From Blautia sp. AF19-10LB (GTDB taxonomy: Bacteria; Bacillota; Clostridia; Lachnospirales; Lachnospiraceae), in NCBI RefSeq assembly GCF_003461245.1, contig NZ_QTWS01000017.1:19204-83203 (forward strand): a DNA stretch of 64,000 nt. The letters run 5' to 3'. The position numbers and the translations under genes are program-made. This document shows positions 17,196 through 27,530 of the stretch, one piece after another. The notes under the pieces are model-generated. The model made no database searches, was not told the DNA's origin, and saw only the letters and a program-made list of their open reading frames with translations. The number at the start of each line of letters is the position of its first letter. Position 1 is the stretch's first letter.

Positions 17196-18446
17196 ATGGC
17201 ATTAAAGAAAAAACCGGTAACCGGTATGAAAGATATTTTACCAAAGGAAATGGAGATCCGTAATTATGTGATGAACATGATCCGTGAAACTTACGGCAAA
17301 TTCGGATTTACAGCAATTGAGACTCCGTGCGTGGAGCACATCGAGAATCTCAGCAGCAAACAGGGTGGGGAAAATGAGAAACTGATCTTCAAGATCCTCA
17401 AACGTGGAGAAAAACTGAAACTTGATACAGCAGAGTGTGAGGCAGATCTGGTAGACTCCGGACTTCGTTATGACCTGACTGTACCGCTTTCCAGATATTA
17501 TTCCAACAATGCCAGCCAGCTTCCGGCACCATTCAAGGCACTGCAGATGGGAAATGTATGGAGAGCAGACCGTCCGCAGAGAGGCCGTTTCCGTCAGTTC
17601 ATGCAGTGTGACATCGATATTCTTGGTGAGTCCACATACCTTGCAGAGATCGAGCTGGTCATGGCGACTACCACACTGCTTGGCAAACTGGATTTCCATA
17701 ACTTCACGATCCGTATCAACGACAGAAAGATCCTCAAGGCTATGGCACAGTACAGCGGCTTCCCGGAAGAAAGCTTTGATACTGTATTTATCATTCTTGA
17801 CAAGATGGACAAGATCGGTCTTGAAGGCGTAGCAGAAGAACTCGAAAAAGAAGGCTTCAGCAAAGAAAGCATTGATACATACCTTAGTATGTTCAAAGAA
17901 ATCACTTCTGACATTGAGGGCGTACGCTACTGCAAGGAGAAACTGAAAGATGTCCTTGATCCGAAGGTTGCAGAAGATCTGGAAACTATCATCACAGCAG
18001 TAGATTCTGTAAAGAACGCAGATTTCAAGATCTCCTTCGATCCGACTCTGGTTCGTGGAATGTCTTACTACACAGGTCCAATCTTTGAGATCGCAATGGA
18101 TGAATTTGGCGGCTCTGTCGGCGGCGGCGGACGTTATGATGAGATGATCGGTAAATTTACAGGTCAGAATACATCTGCATGTGGATTTTCCATCGGATTT
18201 GAGAGAATCGTTATGCTGCTTCTGGAGAGAGGATATGAGATCCCGACAAGCGCAGCCAAGAAAGCATATCTGATCGAGAAAAACATGCCGGCAGACAAAC
18301 TTCTTCCAATTCTGAAACAGGCAGAAGAAGAGCGTAAGAACGGCGTTCAGGTCAATATTTCTATCATGAAGAAAAACAAGAAATTCCAGAAGGAACAGAT
18401 GACCGCAGAAGGATATACAGAATTTGTAGAATTCTTTAATAAATAA
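17196..18446 (+). CDS. hisS: Histidyl-tRNA synthetase
   Basis: A class II synthetase that charges tRNA-His. It has 416 residues, a normal length. Motifs seen include the N-terminal PVTGMKDILPKE, YDLTVPLSRYY, motif 2 VWRADRPQRGRFRQFMQCDID, the histidine-specific LVRGMSYYTGPIFE and motif 3 with GGGGRYD and SIGFERI. AACAGGAGGACAGC places the ATG at 17196. It is followed 27 bp later by aspS, the widespread hisS-aspS pair of Firmicutes. Confidence 0.97.
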   Translation: MALKKKPVTGMKDILPKEMEIRNYVMNMIRETYGKFGFTAIETPCVEHIENLSSKQGGENEKLIFKILKRGEKLKLDTAECEADLVDSGLRYDLTVPLSRYYSNNASQLPAPFKALQMGNVWRADRPQRGRFRQFMQCDIDILGESTYLAEIELVMATTTLLGKLDFHNFTIRINDRKILKAMAQYSGFPEESFDTVFIILDKMDKIGLEGVAEELEKEGFSKESIDTYLSMFKEITSDIEGVRYCKEKLKDVLDPKVAEDLETIITAVDSVKNADFKISFDPTLVRGMSYYTGPIFEIAMDEFGGSVGGGGRYDEMIGKFTGQNTSACGFSIGFERIVMLLLERGYEIPTSAAKKAYLIEKNMPADKLLPILKQAEEERKNGVQVNISIMKKNKKFQKEQMTAEGYTEFVEFFNK

Positions 18447-18473
18447 TATAAATGCTTCAAAAGGAGAAAAATC

Positions 18474-20270
18474 ATGGCTGAAAGTATGAAAGGTCTGCAC
18501 AGGACATGCCGATGTGCAGAAGTAACAAACGATATGGTCGGCAGCAAAGTAACTCTGATGGGATGGGTTCAGAAGGCCCGCAACAAAGGTGGACTTGTCT
18601 TTGTTGATCTTCGTGACCGTTCCGGAATCATGCAGGTTATTTTTGAAAATGGCGGCATTGATGAAGAGGGATTCGAAAAAGCCGGCAAACTGAGAAGTGA
18701 GTTTGTGATCGCAGTTACAGGTACTGTTGAGAACCGTGGCGGCGCTGTAAATGAAAACCTTGCTACAGGTGCACTCGAACTTCGTGCAGAATCCTTAAGA
18801 ATCCTGGCAGAGTCCGATGTTCCGCCTTTCCCGATCGAGGAAAACAGCAAGACAAAAGACGAGATCCGTCTGAAATACCGTTACCTTGACCTGAGAAGAC
18901 CGGACCTTCAGAGAAATCTGATGATGAAGAGCAAAGTTATGATGCTCACCCGTAAATTCTTCACAGACGAAGGATTCCTTGAAGTTGAGACACCAATGCT
19001 TGGTAAGAGTACACCGGAAGGTGCAAGAGATTACCTTGTTCCGTCCAGGATCCATCCAGGTTCTTTCTACGGACTTCCACAGTCTCCGCAGCTTTACAAA
19101 CAGCTTCTGATGTGCTCTGGATATGACCGTTATATCCAGATCGCACGCTGCTTCCGTGATGAGGACCTTCGTGCGGACCGTCAGCCGGAATTTACGCAGA
19201 TCGATATGGAGCTTTCTTTCGTAGATGTTGATGATGTCATCGACGTAAATGAGAGATTCCTTGCATACCTGTTCAAAGAAGTTCTTGATGTAGATGTTAA
19301 ACTTCCGATCCAGAGAATCACCTGGCAGGAAGCTATGGACCGTTTCGGTTCTGACAAGCCGGATATGCGTTTTGGAATGGAACTGCATGACGTAAGCGAA
19401 GTAGTTAAGGATTGCGGATTTGTAGTATTCAAGGGTGCTCTTGAGGCAGGCGGAAGTGTTCGTGGTATCAACGCAGAAGGCCAGGGCAGCATGCCGCGTA
19501 AGAAGATCGACAAACTCGTTGAGTTTGCAAAGACTTATGGTGCAAAAGGTCTTGCTTACATCGCGATCGCAGAAGACGGCACCCGCAAATCTTCTTTCGC
19601 CAAATTTATGACAGAAGAAGAGATGGATGCACTTGTTCAGGCTATGGAAGGTAAGCCGGGGGACCTGCTTCTCTTTGCAGCAGACAAGAACAAAGTTGTA
19701 TACGATGTTCTCGGAGCTCTCCGTGTAGAACTTGCAAAACAGATGGATCTTCTTGATAAGAATGAATATCGTTTCGTATGGGTAACAGAGTTCCCGCTTC
19801 TTGAGTGGAACGAAGAAGAAAACCGTTACACAGCAATGCACCATCCATTCACCATGCTGATGGATGAAGATATCCCGCTGATCGAGAGCGGAGATCTTGG
19901 AAAGATCCGTGCAAAAGCATACGATATCGTACTGAATGGTAACGAGATCGGTGGTGGTAGTGTTCGAATCCACCAGAATGATATCCAGGAGAAGATGTTT
20001 GAGATGCTTGGCTTCACCAAAGAAGCTGCTTATGAACAGTTCGGATTCCTCCTGAATGCATTCAAATACGGAGTTCCGCCTCACGCTGGACTGGCTTACG
20101 GACTTGACCGTCTCGTAATGCTGATGGCAAAAGTTGACAGCATCCGTGACGTCATCGCCTTCCCGAAGGTAAAAGATGCTTCCTGCCTGATGACAGAATC
20201 GCCGAGCAGAGTAAGCGAGCAGCAGCTTGAAGAACTTGGACTTGAGACAGCTCCGGAAGAAGCTGAATAA
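18474..20270 (+). CDS. aspS: Aspartyl-tRNA synthetase
   Basis: A class IIb synthetase of the long bacterial type, 598 residues. It begins with an OB-fold anticodon-binding domain (MGWVQKARNKGGLVFVDLRDR), then the catalytic core with RYRYLDLRR, the QSPQLYKQLLM substrate loop and motif 2 FRDEDLRADRQPEFTQIDME. The bacterial GAD insertion lies at about residues 290-410, and motif 3 is GLAYGLDRLVMLM. Whether it is discriminating (Asp only) or non-discriminating cannot be judged by eye. AGGAG precedes the ATG. It ends the operon at the terminator at 20283-20329. Confidence 0.97.
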   Translation: MAESMKGLHRTCRCAEVTNDMVGSKVTLMGWVQKARNKGGLVFVDLRDRSGIMQVIFENGGIDEEGFEKAGKLRSEFVIAVTGTVENRGGAVNENLATGALELRAESLRILAESDVPPFPIEENSKTKDEIRLKYRYLDLRRPDLQRNLMMKSKVMMLTRKFFTDEGFLEVETPMLGKSTPEGARDYLVPSRIHPGSFYGLPQSPQLYKQLLMCSGYDRYIQIARCFRDEDLRADRQPEFTQIDMELSFVDVDDVIDVNERFLAYLFKEVLDVDVKLPIQRITWQEAMDRFGSDKPDMRFGMELHDVSEVVKDCGFVVFKGALEAGGSVRGINAEGQGSMPRKKIDKLVEFAKTYGAKGLAYIAIAEDGTRKSSFAKFMTEEEMDALVQAMEGKPGDLLLFAADKNKVVYDVLGALRVELAKQMDLLDKNEYRFVWVTEFPLLEWNEEENRYTAMHHPFTMLMDEDIPLIESGDLGKIRAKAYDIVLNGNEIGGGSVRIHQNDIQEKMFEMLGFTKEAAYEQFGFLLNAFKYGVPPHAGLAYGLDRLVMLMAKVDSIRDVIAFPKVKDASCLMTESPSRVSEQQLEELGLETAPEEAE

Positions 20271-20282
20271 TTAATTATATAC

Positions 20283-20329
20283 AAAAACTCCCGCCAGCCT
20301 GTGATATAAAGGTCTGGCAGGAGTTTTTT
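20283..20329. terminator. Bidirectional terminator between aspS and the convergent lipoprotein gene
   Basis: AAAACTCCCGCCAG and CTGGCAGGAGTTTTTT form a stem with a single C-A mismatch and runs of A and T on the two sides. It can therefore end transcription from aspS (+) and from the minus-strand lipoprotein gene. Confidence 0.8.
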
Positions 20330-20350
20330 GATCTGGAGAAGGACGAAAGT

Positions 20351-21649
20351 TTATTCTTCGTAGGAACTGTCATCGGATGCAGTGTCATCTTCATAATTAT
20401 CAGCATTTGCGTCATCATCCGAAAAATCGTAGCCGGAATCGAAATCTTCTTCATCGATATATTCGGAAGAATCAGACAGTGTTTCGTCAGATGGTTCGGA
20501 GTTACTTTCATCATTTGAAAGTTCGCTGTTTTCATCGGGGACAGGTGTGGTGCTGAGCGTTCCAAATATAGCATTTCCGATGGCTTCACTGTTTTCCAGG
20601 AGTTTCCAGGATGCACCGTCGTTGGTAAGATGAAAAGTAACAGAAGAAGTGACGGTATCTGTGTTTTCCTTAATGCTGTTAAGGAGAAGTTCCAGAGAAT
20701 GCTCATATCTTTTGGAAGAACCATCAATGACGGCATCAACAGAGGAGAGATAAGTATCCCGGCTGCTCTGATAATCAGAAAGTATGGATGCACTGTCAAA
20801 AGTTGTAATTTCTGTAGTTACGACAGCATTGTAACTTTGAATATTGCAACTGGTGATCTGATAATCAAGAGTTTTGTGAACCTGATCGACAAGAGCTGAT
20901 GCAATGGAATTCTTGGCAGAATCTGAAGTGTTCAAAAGACTTTCCAGACCAAGATAATTTCCCATTTGTTTAGAATCCATGGTTTTGAGGGTATCTAAAT
21001 AGACGGACAGTGTTTCTTCTGGAGACATGAGATCACTGTCGGACAGATAAGTCATAAGACCGCCGACAAGATCATTTTCCAGAGAATGGGTCCGTATGAT
21101 CTCCCATTCCTGTTTGGAAGTACCCTTGTCTGTGAGCCTGATGGTACATTCCGTTTCCATAGTTTCATAGTGATTCTGCTTCAACAGATCATCAAGGATC
21201 AGATAACGGTCCTCCATGGAAGTTGTAGTTTCTTCGGTGTCTGCTGAATCAGAACTGGCTGCCTTGAGGATTGCTGCTTTGAGGGAAGCTTCGGCGTAAT
21301 CGGAAGCTAAGGTCTGAGCATCTATGGTAGTCAGCTTTATCTTTGCTGTGGCTTCTTTTTTATCTTCGTCGACGTCAAGATCAAGAATTTGATAATCAAA
21401 ATCCTGAAAGAAGAGAGAAAAAACTTCTTCTACTTCCTGGGAAAGAGAAGTTTCCGTCGTTGCGTCGGGGAACAGTTCTTTATAGGATACATATTTCTGG
21501 GCAGTATCGGAGTCCAGATTCTTGAGGAGATTCAGTTCGTTGCTGATCACTGTTTTTACATCGGTTTTATCGAGGTGGGAACAGCCGCCAAAACAGACAA
21601 CTGCAAGGATAAAAACGAAAAGAGAGATCAGATTTTTGGCAATCTTCAT
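20351..21649 (-). CDS. Lipoprotein of unknown function
   Basis: A 432-residue exported lipoprotein. Residues 1-24 form a signal sequence with the lipobox FGGC. The mature part has two related regions (roughly 30-190 and 215-365) of helix-rich sequence in which phrases such as LASDYAEASLKAAI and ILSDYQSSRDTYL recur. This is a repeated-domain layout seen in clostridial lipoproteins of the DUF5105 kind (tentative). The C-terminal 60 residues are a Ser/Asp/Glu-rich tail. The frame is open to 21712, but GAAAGGA with 9-base spacing picks the Met at 21649. It is convergent to aspS and divergent from the exporter operon. Confidence 0.7.
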   Translation of the reverse strand: MKIAKNLISLFVFILAVVCFGGCSHLDKTDVKTVISNELNLLKNLDSDTAQKYVSYKELFPDATTETSLSQEVEEVFSLFFQDFDYQILDLDVDEDKKEATAKIKLTTIDAQTLASDYAEASLKAAILKAASSDSADTEETTTSMEDRYLILDDLLKQNHYETMETECTIRLTDKGTSKQEWEIIRTHSLENDLVGGLMTYLSDSDLMSPEETLSVYLDTLKTMDSKQMGNYLGLESLLNTSDSAKNSIASALVDQVHKTLDYQITSCNIQSYNAVVTTEITTFDSASILSDYQSSRDTYLSSVDAVIDGSSKRYEHSLELLLNSIKENTDTVTSSVTFHLTNDGASWKLLENSEAIGNAIFGTLSTTPVPDENSELSNDESNSEPSDETLSDSSEYIDEEDFDSGYDFSDDDANADNYEDDTASDDSSYEE

Positions 21650-21683
21650 AAGTATCTTTCCTTTCAAAAAAATATTCTTATAC

Positions 21684-21712
21684 ATTTTACCAAAAATCAG
21701 CTCAAAAGTCAA
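21684..21712 (-). promoter_or_regulatory. Promoter for the minus-strand lipoprotein gene
   Basis: On the minus strand TTGACT (plus 21707-21712) and TAAAAT (plus 21684-21689) are separated by 17 bp, 35 bp upstream of the start codon. Confidence 0.7.
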
Positions 21713-21809
21713 AAAAATGGATATTTTACTCTGTTTTTGGAAAGAAAACGTGAAAAAAATGTGAAAATCTTAATGATTTTGTGGAAGACTTTCTTTTTTG
21801 GAAACAATC

Positions 21810-21818
21810 TGCTATGAT
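21810..21818 (+). promoter_or_regulatory. Extended -10 promoter for the exporter operon
   Basis: TGC followed by TATGAT (21813-21818) is an extended -10 about 130 bp upstream of the first adaptor gene. The -35 position is T-rich but poor. The intergenic stretch 21650-21948 also holds the divergent promoter at 21684-21712. Confidence 0.4.
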
Positions 21819-21948
21819 AGGTAAGATAAAAAAGTAGCTGTTACAGAATTGTAGCAGTAATCATGTAACATAAATTAAGAAACAAAAAACGACAGGAATA
21901 TGTCAGAATGTCCGATGGCGAAGGGCTGTAAGGAGGAAACTTCATATT

Positions 21949-23394
21949 ATGAAAAAAAGAATTCTGATCCTTTTGGGGATCCTGATAATAGGAGGAGGCG
22001 CAGCGGGAGTCTGCTGGAAAACAGGAGTGTTTGGACAGCAGGAAGTCAGCGGAGATGTTATATATGTAACACTGATCAGTGAGATCAATGGAGATGCTGC
22101 AGGTGTATCCAACAGATATGCAGGCACGGTAGAACCGCAGGAAACGGTTGAGGTGGAACTGGAGAGTGGAAGATCTGTCAAGGAAGTCCAGGTCAAGACA
22201 GGAGACCAGGTCAAAAAAGGACAGCTTTTGTTTGAATATGATCTCAGCAGTATTCAGGACAGCCTGGAGGAAGCGCAGCTGGAACTGGACCGTCTCAAGA
22301 ATGAGGAGTCCAGCCTGAATGATCAGATTGCTACTCTCGAAAAAGAAAAGAAACAGGCATCTCAGGACAATCAGCTGTCTTATACAATTGAAATTGAGAC
22401 AAACAAAATGAATCTCAAAAAAAATGAATATAATCAGAAAAGCAAGCAGGCAGAAATTGATAAACTGCAGAGCGCAACAGGTAATACTGAGGTGAGAAGT
22501 TCGATTGATGGTGTAATTCAGAAGATTGACACATCTAAATTATCAACAGATGATGGAGACAGTCTGGATGACAGTGCTAACGATATGTCTTCTTCTTCTG
22601 ATACAGGAAGTGGAAGCAGCAATGCATTTATTACGATTCTGAGTACTGGTTCGTACAGAGTCAAAGGAACTGTAAATGAACTGAATATCCAGAACATTGT
22701 AGAAGGAGAACCGGTAATTGTCCGGTCTCGTGTGGACAGCAGTCAGATCTGGCATGGGACCATGGGTACTATTGATAAGGACAGTGCAACTACCAACAGT
22801 AGCAGCAACAGCTTCGGTATGATGGATGCAAGTGGAGATTCCCAGACTTCTTCAAGTACCTATCCATTTTATGTGAATCTTGATTCTTCTGACGGTCTCA
22901 TGCTTGGACAGCATGTTTACATAGAAAATGACGAAGGACAGGAAGATCAGAAAGCAGGCCTGTGGCTGAGTGAAGTGTATATTTCAGATACAGATACTGA
23001 CCAGCCGTATGTCTGGGCAATGGGTAAGGACAAGAAACTTGAGAAGCGCAGCGTGATTCTTGGACAGTATGATGAAGAACTGGGAGAATATGAGATCGCA
23101 GACGGACTTACGAAGGATGATTATATTGCTTACCCGGCAGAAAATCTCAAAGAGGGAATGGCAACGACCAAAAACAGAGAAGAAGCTGTTGAGTCAGATA
23201 ATGTAGATATGGAGCCTGTTTCTGATATGAGTTCTGATGAACTTCCGGCAGATGATAATATGGATAGCATTGACTACGGGTATGACGGAACAGACGACAC
23301 CATGATAAGTGATTACGATACGGGTGATATGACCGATGGCGATCTCCCGGACGAAGATCTGGTCCCGATACAGGATGATACGGAGGCAGAGTAA
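21949..23394 (+). CDS. HlyD/MacA-like efflux adaptor protein (first of two)
   Basis: A 481-residue membrane-anchored adaptor. It has an N-terminal helix, a biotinyl-lipoyl half (VEVELESGRSVKEVQVKTGDQVKKGQ), a coiled-coil hairpin (about residues 100-180) and the second lipoyl half (NTEVRSSIDGVIQKID). A beta-barrel region follows, interrupted by Ser/Asp-rich linkers, and a long acidic C-terminal tail. In Gram-positives such proteins link an ABC exporter to the outside. GGAGGAAACTTCATATT precedes the ATG. Its TAA overlaps the ATPase start by one base, so it heads a four-gene operon. The exported substrate is unknown. Confidence 0.85.
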   Translation: MKKRILILLGILIIGGGAAGVCWKTGVFGQQEVSGDVIYVTLISEINGDAAGVSNRYAGTVEPQETVEVELESGRSVKEVQVKTGDQVKKGQLLFEYDLSSIQDSLEEAQLELDRLKNEESSLNDQIATLEKEKKQASQDNQLSYTIEIETNKMNLKKNEYNQKSKQAEIDKLQSATGNTEVRSSIDGVIQKIDTSKLSTDDGDSLDDSANDMSSSSDTGSGSSNAFITILSTGSYRVKGTVNELNIQNIVEGEPVIVRSRVDSSQIWHGTMGTIDKDSATTNSSSNSFGMMDASGDSQTSSSTYPFYVNLDSSDGLMLGQHVYIENDEGQEDQKAGLWLSEVYISDTDTDQPYVWAMGKDKKLEKRSVILGQYDEELGEYEIADGLTKDDYIAYPAENLKEGMATTKNREEAVESDNVDMEPVSDMSSDELPADDNMDSIDYGYDGTDDTMISDYDTGDMTDGDLPDEDLVPIQDDTEAE

Positions 23395-24074
23395 TGATCT
23401 TGGAATTAAAAGGAATCTATAAGGATTACCAGCAGGGCAAAATGAGCGTTCCGGTACTGAAAGATATCAACTTTTCCATGGAAGAGGGAGAATATGTGGC
23501 AATCATGGGACCGTCCGGTTCAGGCAAGACAACACTTATGAATATCATAGGATGTCTTGACAAACCGACAAAGGGAGAATTTTTTCTGGATGGTCAGGAG
23601 ATTGGAACCTGTTCCGAAAATGACATGTCAGATATCCGTCTGAACAAGATCGGTTTTGTTTTTCAGAGTTTTCATCTTCTTCCGCGGCAGTCAGCAGCAG
23701 CAAATGTGGAACTTCCGCTTAACTATGCCAAAGTTCCAAAGAAAGAACGCAGACAGAGAGCCCTCAAAGCACTGGATCGTGTAGGACTTGCTGATCGAGT
23801 TGACTTTAAGCCGAACCAGCTTTCCGGAGGACAGATGCAGAGAGTGGCGATCGCCAGGGCAATCGTAAACAGTCCGAAACTGCTTCTTGCAGATGAACCC
23901 ACAGGAGCACTGGACAGTAAGTCCGGAGCACAGGTCATGGAGCTTTTTCAGAAGTTAAATGATGAGGGGGTAACAGTCCTGATGATCACGCATGATCCGG
24001 AAATCGCAGCACATGCGAAACGTGTAGTAACGATCCGTGACGGTGAACTCAGGGAAAAAGAGGTGAATTCATGA
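23394..24074 (+). CDS. MacB-type ABC exporter ATPase
   Basis: A 226-residue nucleotide-binding subunit of the MacB/LolD family. It has Walker [11 protein letters not shown]-loop [10 protein letters not shown], the signature [15 protein letters not shown] and Walker [13 protein letters not shown] followed by the switch His in ITHDPEIA. It would power the MacB-like permease encoded two genes downstream. It overlaps the first adaptor by one base and the second adaptor by four (ATGA), which indicates tight translational coupling. Both the family assignment and activity look secure. Confidence 0.93.
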   Translation: MILELKGIYKDYQQGKMSVPVLKDINFSMEEGEYVAIMGPSGSGKTTLMNIIGCLDKPTKGEFFLDGQEIGTCSENDMSDIRLNKIGFVFQSFHLLPRQSAAANVELPLNYAKVPKKERRQRALKALDRVGLADRVDFKPNQLSGGQMQRVAIARAIVNSPKLLLADEPTGALDSKSGAQVMELFQKLNDEGVTVLMITHDPEIAAHAKRVVTIRDGELREKEVNS

Positions 24075-26035
24075 AGAAAAAAATCATCATAGGAGTTCTG
24101 ATCGCTGCATTGATAGCGGGCGGTACTGCCGGTGGTGCAGTTTATTACAGAAAATCACATCAGAGTGAAGTGTCAGTTGTAAGTGTGGACAGCCTGGCGA
24201 GTCAGTATTATACGGATGATACCAGCTTGGAGGGAAATATCGCTACAAGTGCAGTTCAAAGTATTACCATAGACAAAGACATGATCGTTCAGGATGTTTA
24301 TGTATCAAAAGGCGATACAGTAAAAAAAGGAGACAAACTGGTTTCTTTTGATATGACACTGGTGCAGATGGAACTCAAGATCGCGAAACTGAAGCAGGAA
24401 CAGCAGGAACAAAATCTGGCAAAGGCACAGAAACGACTTGCGAGTCTTCAGAATGGAGGTCCTGTTGAGGAAAGCGATGCAGGCAGTGATTCTCTGAATG
24501 CAGACCAGCCATCGGACACAGATACAAGCAGCACCGGAGATGAGCTGGCTTCGGCTGGAAGTTCCCTGAACGGAGTTTATCTGGCAGCAGTAATGAATCC
24601 AATTCTGGCGGCAGCCATGCTGGAAAGCACAGCTTCGACCGAGGATTTTACGGATACGCAGCAGGAAGCTTCCTCTGAGGAAGCAGATACGAGCGCAGAT
24701 GTGGATTTTGGTTCTGATGATACAGGGGAAGATGATACGGAACCTACGCCGATTCCTGAACAAACAGAAACACCGGAAGAGACACCGATACCAACACCAA
24801 CGGAAACACCGGGAGCAGATCAGCCGCAGGACGATTTTGTGGATGATGTAAAAATTGTGGATATAGCACCAGGTGAGAATAAAGATAAACTGATGGATGG
24901 AGAATCACAGTTTGTGAAGATCCTGAATGATGAAACAGAACCTATTACCGGAACTGGTACAAAGGATGATCCGTTTGTGTTCCTGTGTGACTCGTCCGAA
25001 GGATATGTAGTTGCAAAAGGTTCTTTCCTTAACAAAATGGCACAGTTTAACAGTGACGGTACAAGAGATGCGGGAAAGACAGGATACTGGTATCAGCTGG
25101 AATTTCATCAGAATAATCAGGTGGCAGATTATCAGGACAGAAAGTCATCCTGTATTGGGTATTATCTCATTGATGGAAATCTTCTTGACAAACGTGTAGA
25201 TAATGATTCGGAAATTGAATATACACTGGATGGTGCAAGTCAGTATGAGGATGAATTACCAGATGATGGTGGAGATTATGATAATGCGGATGATTCAGGA
25301 AACGCTTCAATTACCAGAGATGAAGCAATCAAAATCCAGAAATCAAGAATTCAGAGTCTGAGTCTGGATATTCGGGAAAGCAAACTGAATATCAGTAAAC
25401 TGGAAAAGAAGGTTCAGAAAGAAACGATTTACAGCAGACTGGATGGAACTGTGGCAAAGGTTGGAGATTCCACAACTTCATCTTCTGATGGAAGCACTTT
25501 TATGACAGTTAAGAGCAAAGAAGGATACTATGTTAAAGGAACGGTAAGTGAACTGATGCTGGATCAGATAAAGGAAGGCACAGAATTGAAATGTTCCACT
25601 TCAAATGGTGACTTTAATGCAAAGGTGGCATACGTGTCCGAGTATCCTGTTTCGGGCGATTCTTCCTATTATGGAAGTGGAAATCCGAATGCTTCTTACT
25701 ACGAATATACAGCTACTATAGAGGACAGTTCCGTTAAAGTATCAGATGACGACTGGCTTACGGTTATGCTGGCAGGAAATGTGGTCAGCAATGGAATTGT
25801 TCTGGACAGAGCATTTGTCCGCACTGAAAATGGAGTCAGCTATGTCTACAAGGATGATAATGGTGTGCTGAAAAAACAGATTCTGAAAGTGGGAGGCAAT
25901 GTAAACAGTGGATACAGTGTTCTCGTAACAGGAGGAATCACCAGAGAAGACAAAATTGCTTTTCCTTATGGCGATGATGTTGCAGATGGTGTCAAAACAA
26001 AAGAAGTTTCAGCAGACGAAATGTATGGCTACTAG
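24071..26035 (+). CDS. HlyD/MacA-like efflux adaptor with a large inserted domain (second of two)
   Basis: A 654-residue adaptor with an N-terminal helix, a first lipoyl half ([24 protein letters not shown]) and a coiled-coil strand. A roughly 280-residue insertion (about 125-410) precedes the returning coiled coil, the second lipoyl half ([14 protein letters not shown]) and the barrel. The insertion contains Ser/Asp-rich linkers, a TP-rich stretch and a compact segment ([19 protein letters not shown] to [11 protein letters not shown]) that looks folded and unlike the first adaptor. The permease follows 14 bp downstream. Having two adaptors around one ATPase is unusual, and the insertion is not assigned to any domain I recognise. 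Confidence 0.85.
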   Translation: MKKKIIIGVLIAALIAGGTAGGAVYYRKSHQSEVSVVSVDSLASQYYTDDTSLEGNIATSAVQSITIDKDMIVQDVYVSKGDTVKKGDKLVSFDMTLVQMELKIAKLKQEQQEQNLAKAQKRLASLQNGGPVEESDAGSDSLNADQPSDTDTSSTGDELASAGSSLNGVYLAAVMNPILAAAMLESTASTEDFTDTQQEASSEEADTSADVDFGSDDTGEDDTEPTPIPEQTETPEETPIPTPTETPGADQPQDDFVDDVKIVDIAPGENKDKLMDGESQFVKILNDETEPITGTGTKDDPFVFLCDSSEGYVVAKGSFLNKMAQFNSDGTRDAGKTGYWYQLEFHQNNQVADYQDRKSSCIGYYLIDGNLLDKRVDNDSEIEYTLDGASQYEDELPDDGGDYDNADDSGNASITRDEAIKIQKSRIQSLSLDIRESKLNISKLEKKVQKETIYSRLDGTVAKVGDSTTSSSDGSTFMTVKSKEGYYVKGTVSELMLDQIKEGTELKCSTSNGDFNAKVAYVSEYPVSGDSSYYGSGNPNASYYEYTATIEDSSVKVSDDDWLTVMLAGNVVSNGIVLDRAFVRTENGVSYVYKDDNGVLKKQILKVGGNVNSGYSVLVTGGITREDKIAFPYGDDVADGVKTKEVSADEMYGY

Positions 26036-26049
26036 GAAGGTGGGAATTT

Positions 26050-27306
26050 ATGCTTGAAAATATCAGAATATCCATTCAGGGAATCTGGTCTCACAAAATG
26101 CGATCCTTTCTGACAATGCTTGGTATCATTATCGGTATTGCCTCCATTATTGCAATCGTTTCAACTTTGAAGGGAACAAATGAACAGATCAAGGAAGACC
26201 TGATCGGTGCGGGTAATAACACGGTTTCCATTACGCTTAATTATGGAGACAGTGCTTATGACCAGGATTACGGAATGAGTGATGGGAAAGCTGCACCGCT
26301 TCTTTCAGATGAACAGAAAGAAGAAGTACGGAAACTGGATCATGTAGAGAATGCGACATTTTTTTACAGTCGTTCTTATGCGAGCAACGTTTATTATCAG
26401 AATGTCAGTTTCCAGGGCGGAAGCATTTATGGAATAGACATGGAGTATCTGGAAACTCGCGGGTATATGGTCAGAGCGGGTAGAGGTTTTGTACAGAAAG
26501 ATCTCAATGAGATGAGAAAGGTCGTTCTTGTGGATGATAATGCAGCAGAGAATCTGTTTGCAGGAGAGAACCCGGTAGGTAAGACGATTGAGATTGGATC
26601 AGAACCGTTTACCGTTGTCGGGGTTGTTCAGCAGAGTGACGACTATCTTCCGAACATCAAGACGATTGACGAGTTCAATGAATATTATCAGACCATCATG
26701 GGAACAGTTATGATCCCGGAAACCACCTGGCCGACAGCTTTTCAGTTTGACGAGCCGCAGAATGCAGTGATCCGTGCGGATTCTACAGACAATATGAGTT
26801 CTGCCGGAAATGCAGCAGCGGAAGTTATGAATCAGGGAATTGATACAAATTCTTCCAAGTTCAAATACAAGGCTGACGATGTGATGCAGCAGGTAAGAAA
26901 TATGCAGAAACTCAGCGAAAGCACCAATACACAGCTGATCTGGATCGCAAGTATTTCTCTGCTGGTAGGAGGTATCGGTGTTATGAACATCATGCTGGTA
27001 TCTGTCACAGAGCGAACGAGTGAGATCGGTCTAAAGAAAGCGATCGGAGCAAGAAAAAAGGTCATTCTTTTCCAGTTTCTGACAGAAGCGGCCATGCTGA
27101 CAAGTATTGGCGGTATCATTGGAGTTATTGTCGGAATTGTCCTGTCGAAAGTGGTCTCCAAGCTTTCGGGAGCACCGACGGCGATCAGTATTCCGGCGAT
27201 CATCGGATCAGTAATATTTTCCATGCTGATCGGAGTTATCTTTGGACTGCTCCCATCTGTTAAGGCAGCAGACCTGAACCCGATCGATGCACTGCGAAGT
27301 GAATAA
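26050..27306 (+). CDS. MacB-like ABC exporter permease
   Basis: A 418-residue permease with the MacB topology. One N-terminal helix ([19 protein letters not shown]) is followed by a large extracellular MacB_PCD domain (about 45-270) and three C-terminal helices beginning near [24 protein letters not shown]. The [21 protein letters not shown] loop between helices 2 and 3 is the FtsX-family signature. The protein ends in the NPIDALRSE motif typical of MacB permeases. AGGAAGGTGGG precedes the ATG. It is the last gene of the exporter operon, closed by the terminator at 27349-27385. Antimicrobial or peptide export is possible but unproven. Confidence 0.92.
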   Translation: MLENIRISIQGIWSHKMRSFLTMLGIIIGIASIIAIVSTLKGTNEQIKEDLIGAGNNTVSITLNYGDSAYDQDYGMSDGKAAPLLSDEQKEEVRKLDHVENATFFYSRSYASNVYYQNVSFQGGSIYGIDMEYLETRGYMVRAGRGFVQKDLNEMRKVVLVDDNAAENLFAGENPVGKTIEIGSEPFTVVGVVQQSDDYLPNIKTIDEFNEYYQTIMGTVMIPETTWPTAFQFDEPQNAVIRADSTDNMSSAGNAAAEVMNQGIDTNSSKFKYKADDVMQQVRNMQKLSESTNTQLIWIASISLLVGGIGVMNIMLVSVTERTSEIGLKKAIGARKKVILFQFLTEAAMLTSIGGIIGVIVGIVLSKVVSKLSGAPTAISIPAIIGSVIFSMLIGVIFGLLPSVKAADLNPIDALRSE

Positions 27307-27317
27307 GTCAAAAATCT

Positions 27318-27344
27318 GTTACTGTGAACGGAGTGAACAGTAAC
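27318..27344 (+). repeat. 27-bp dispersed palindromic repeat, copy 1
   Basis: GTTACTGT (27318-27325) and ACAGTAAC (27337-27344) form an 8-bp stem around an 11-base loop. The entire 27-bp sequence occurs again, base for base, at 61110-61136 beside the TnpB element. It lies between the permease stop codon and its terminator. Confidence 0.85.
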
Positions 27345-27385
27345 AAAAAACCTCTATGGTTCCCGGGAACCATAGAGGTTTTTTT
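27345..27385 (+). terminator. Strong intrinsic terminator after the exporter operon
   Basis: CCTCTATGGTTC (27351-27362) pairs perfectly with GAACCATAGAGG (27367-27378) across a CCGG loop. It is flanked by AAAAAA before and TTTTTTT after, so it would work in both directions. Confidence 0.9.
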
Positions 27386-27424
27386 ATATAAAATGTAAAA
27401 AATATCCGGCTTTTATATTTTTAA

Positions 27425-27453
27425 TTGAGATACCGGGTGAGATGTGCTAAACT
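27425..27453 (+). promoter_or_regulatory. Promoter for degV-argS
   Basis: TTGAGA (27425-27430) and TAAACT (27448-27453) lie 17 bp apart with a TGC extension before the -10. Confidence 0.65.
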
Positions 27454-27530
27454 ATAAACAGTATGCAATGATTCAATAAGGATATGAGTATTGTTATCTG
27501 AAAACAGAAAAACACATGAGGAGATACAGT

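Noticed and set aside
17238..20084. Long minus-strand open frames of about 420 residues antisense to hisS and aspS
   Set aside because: They mirror highly conserved synthetase genes, are Cys/Phe-rich without domains, and lack ribosome sites. They arise from codon bias on the opposite strand.
27345..27385. Perfect inverted repeat considered as an insertion-sequence end
   Set aside because: The A and T runs around a 4-base loop right after an operon make it a terminator.
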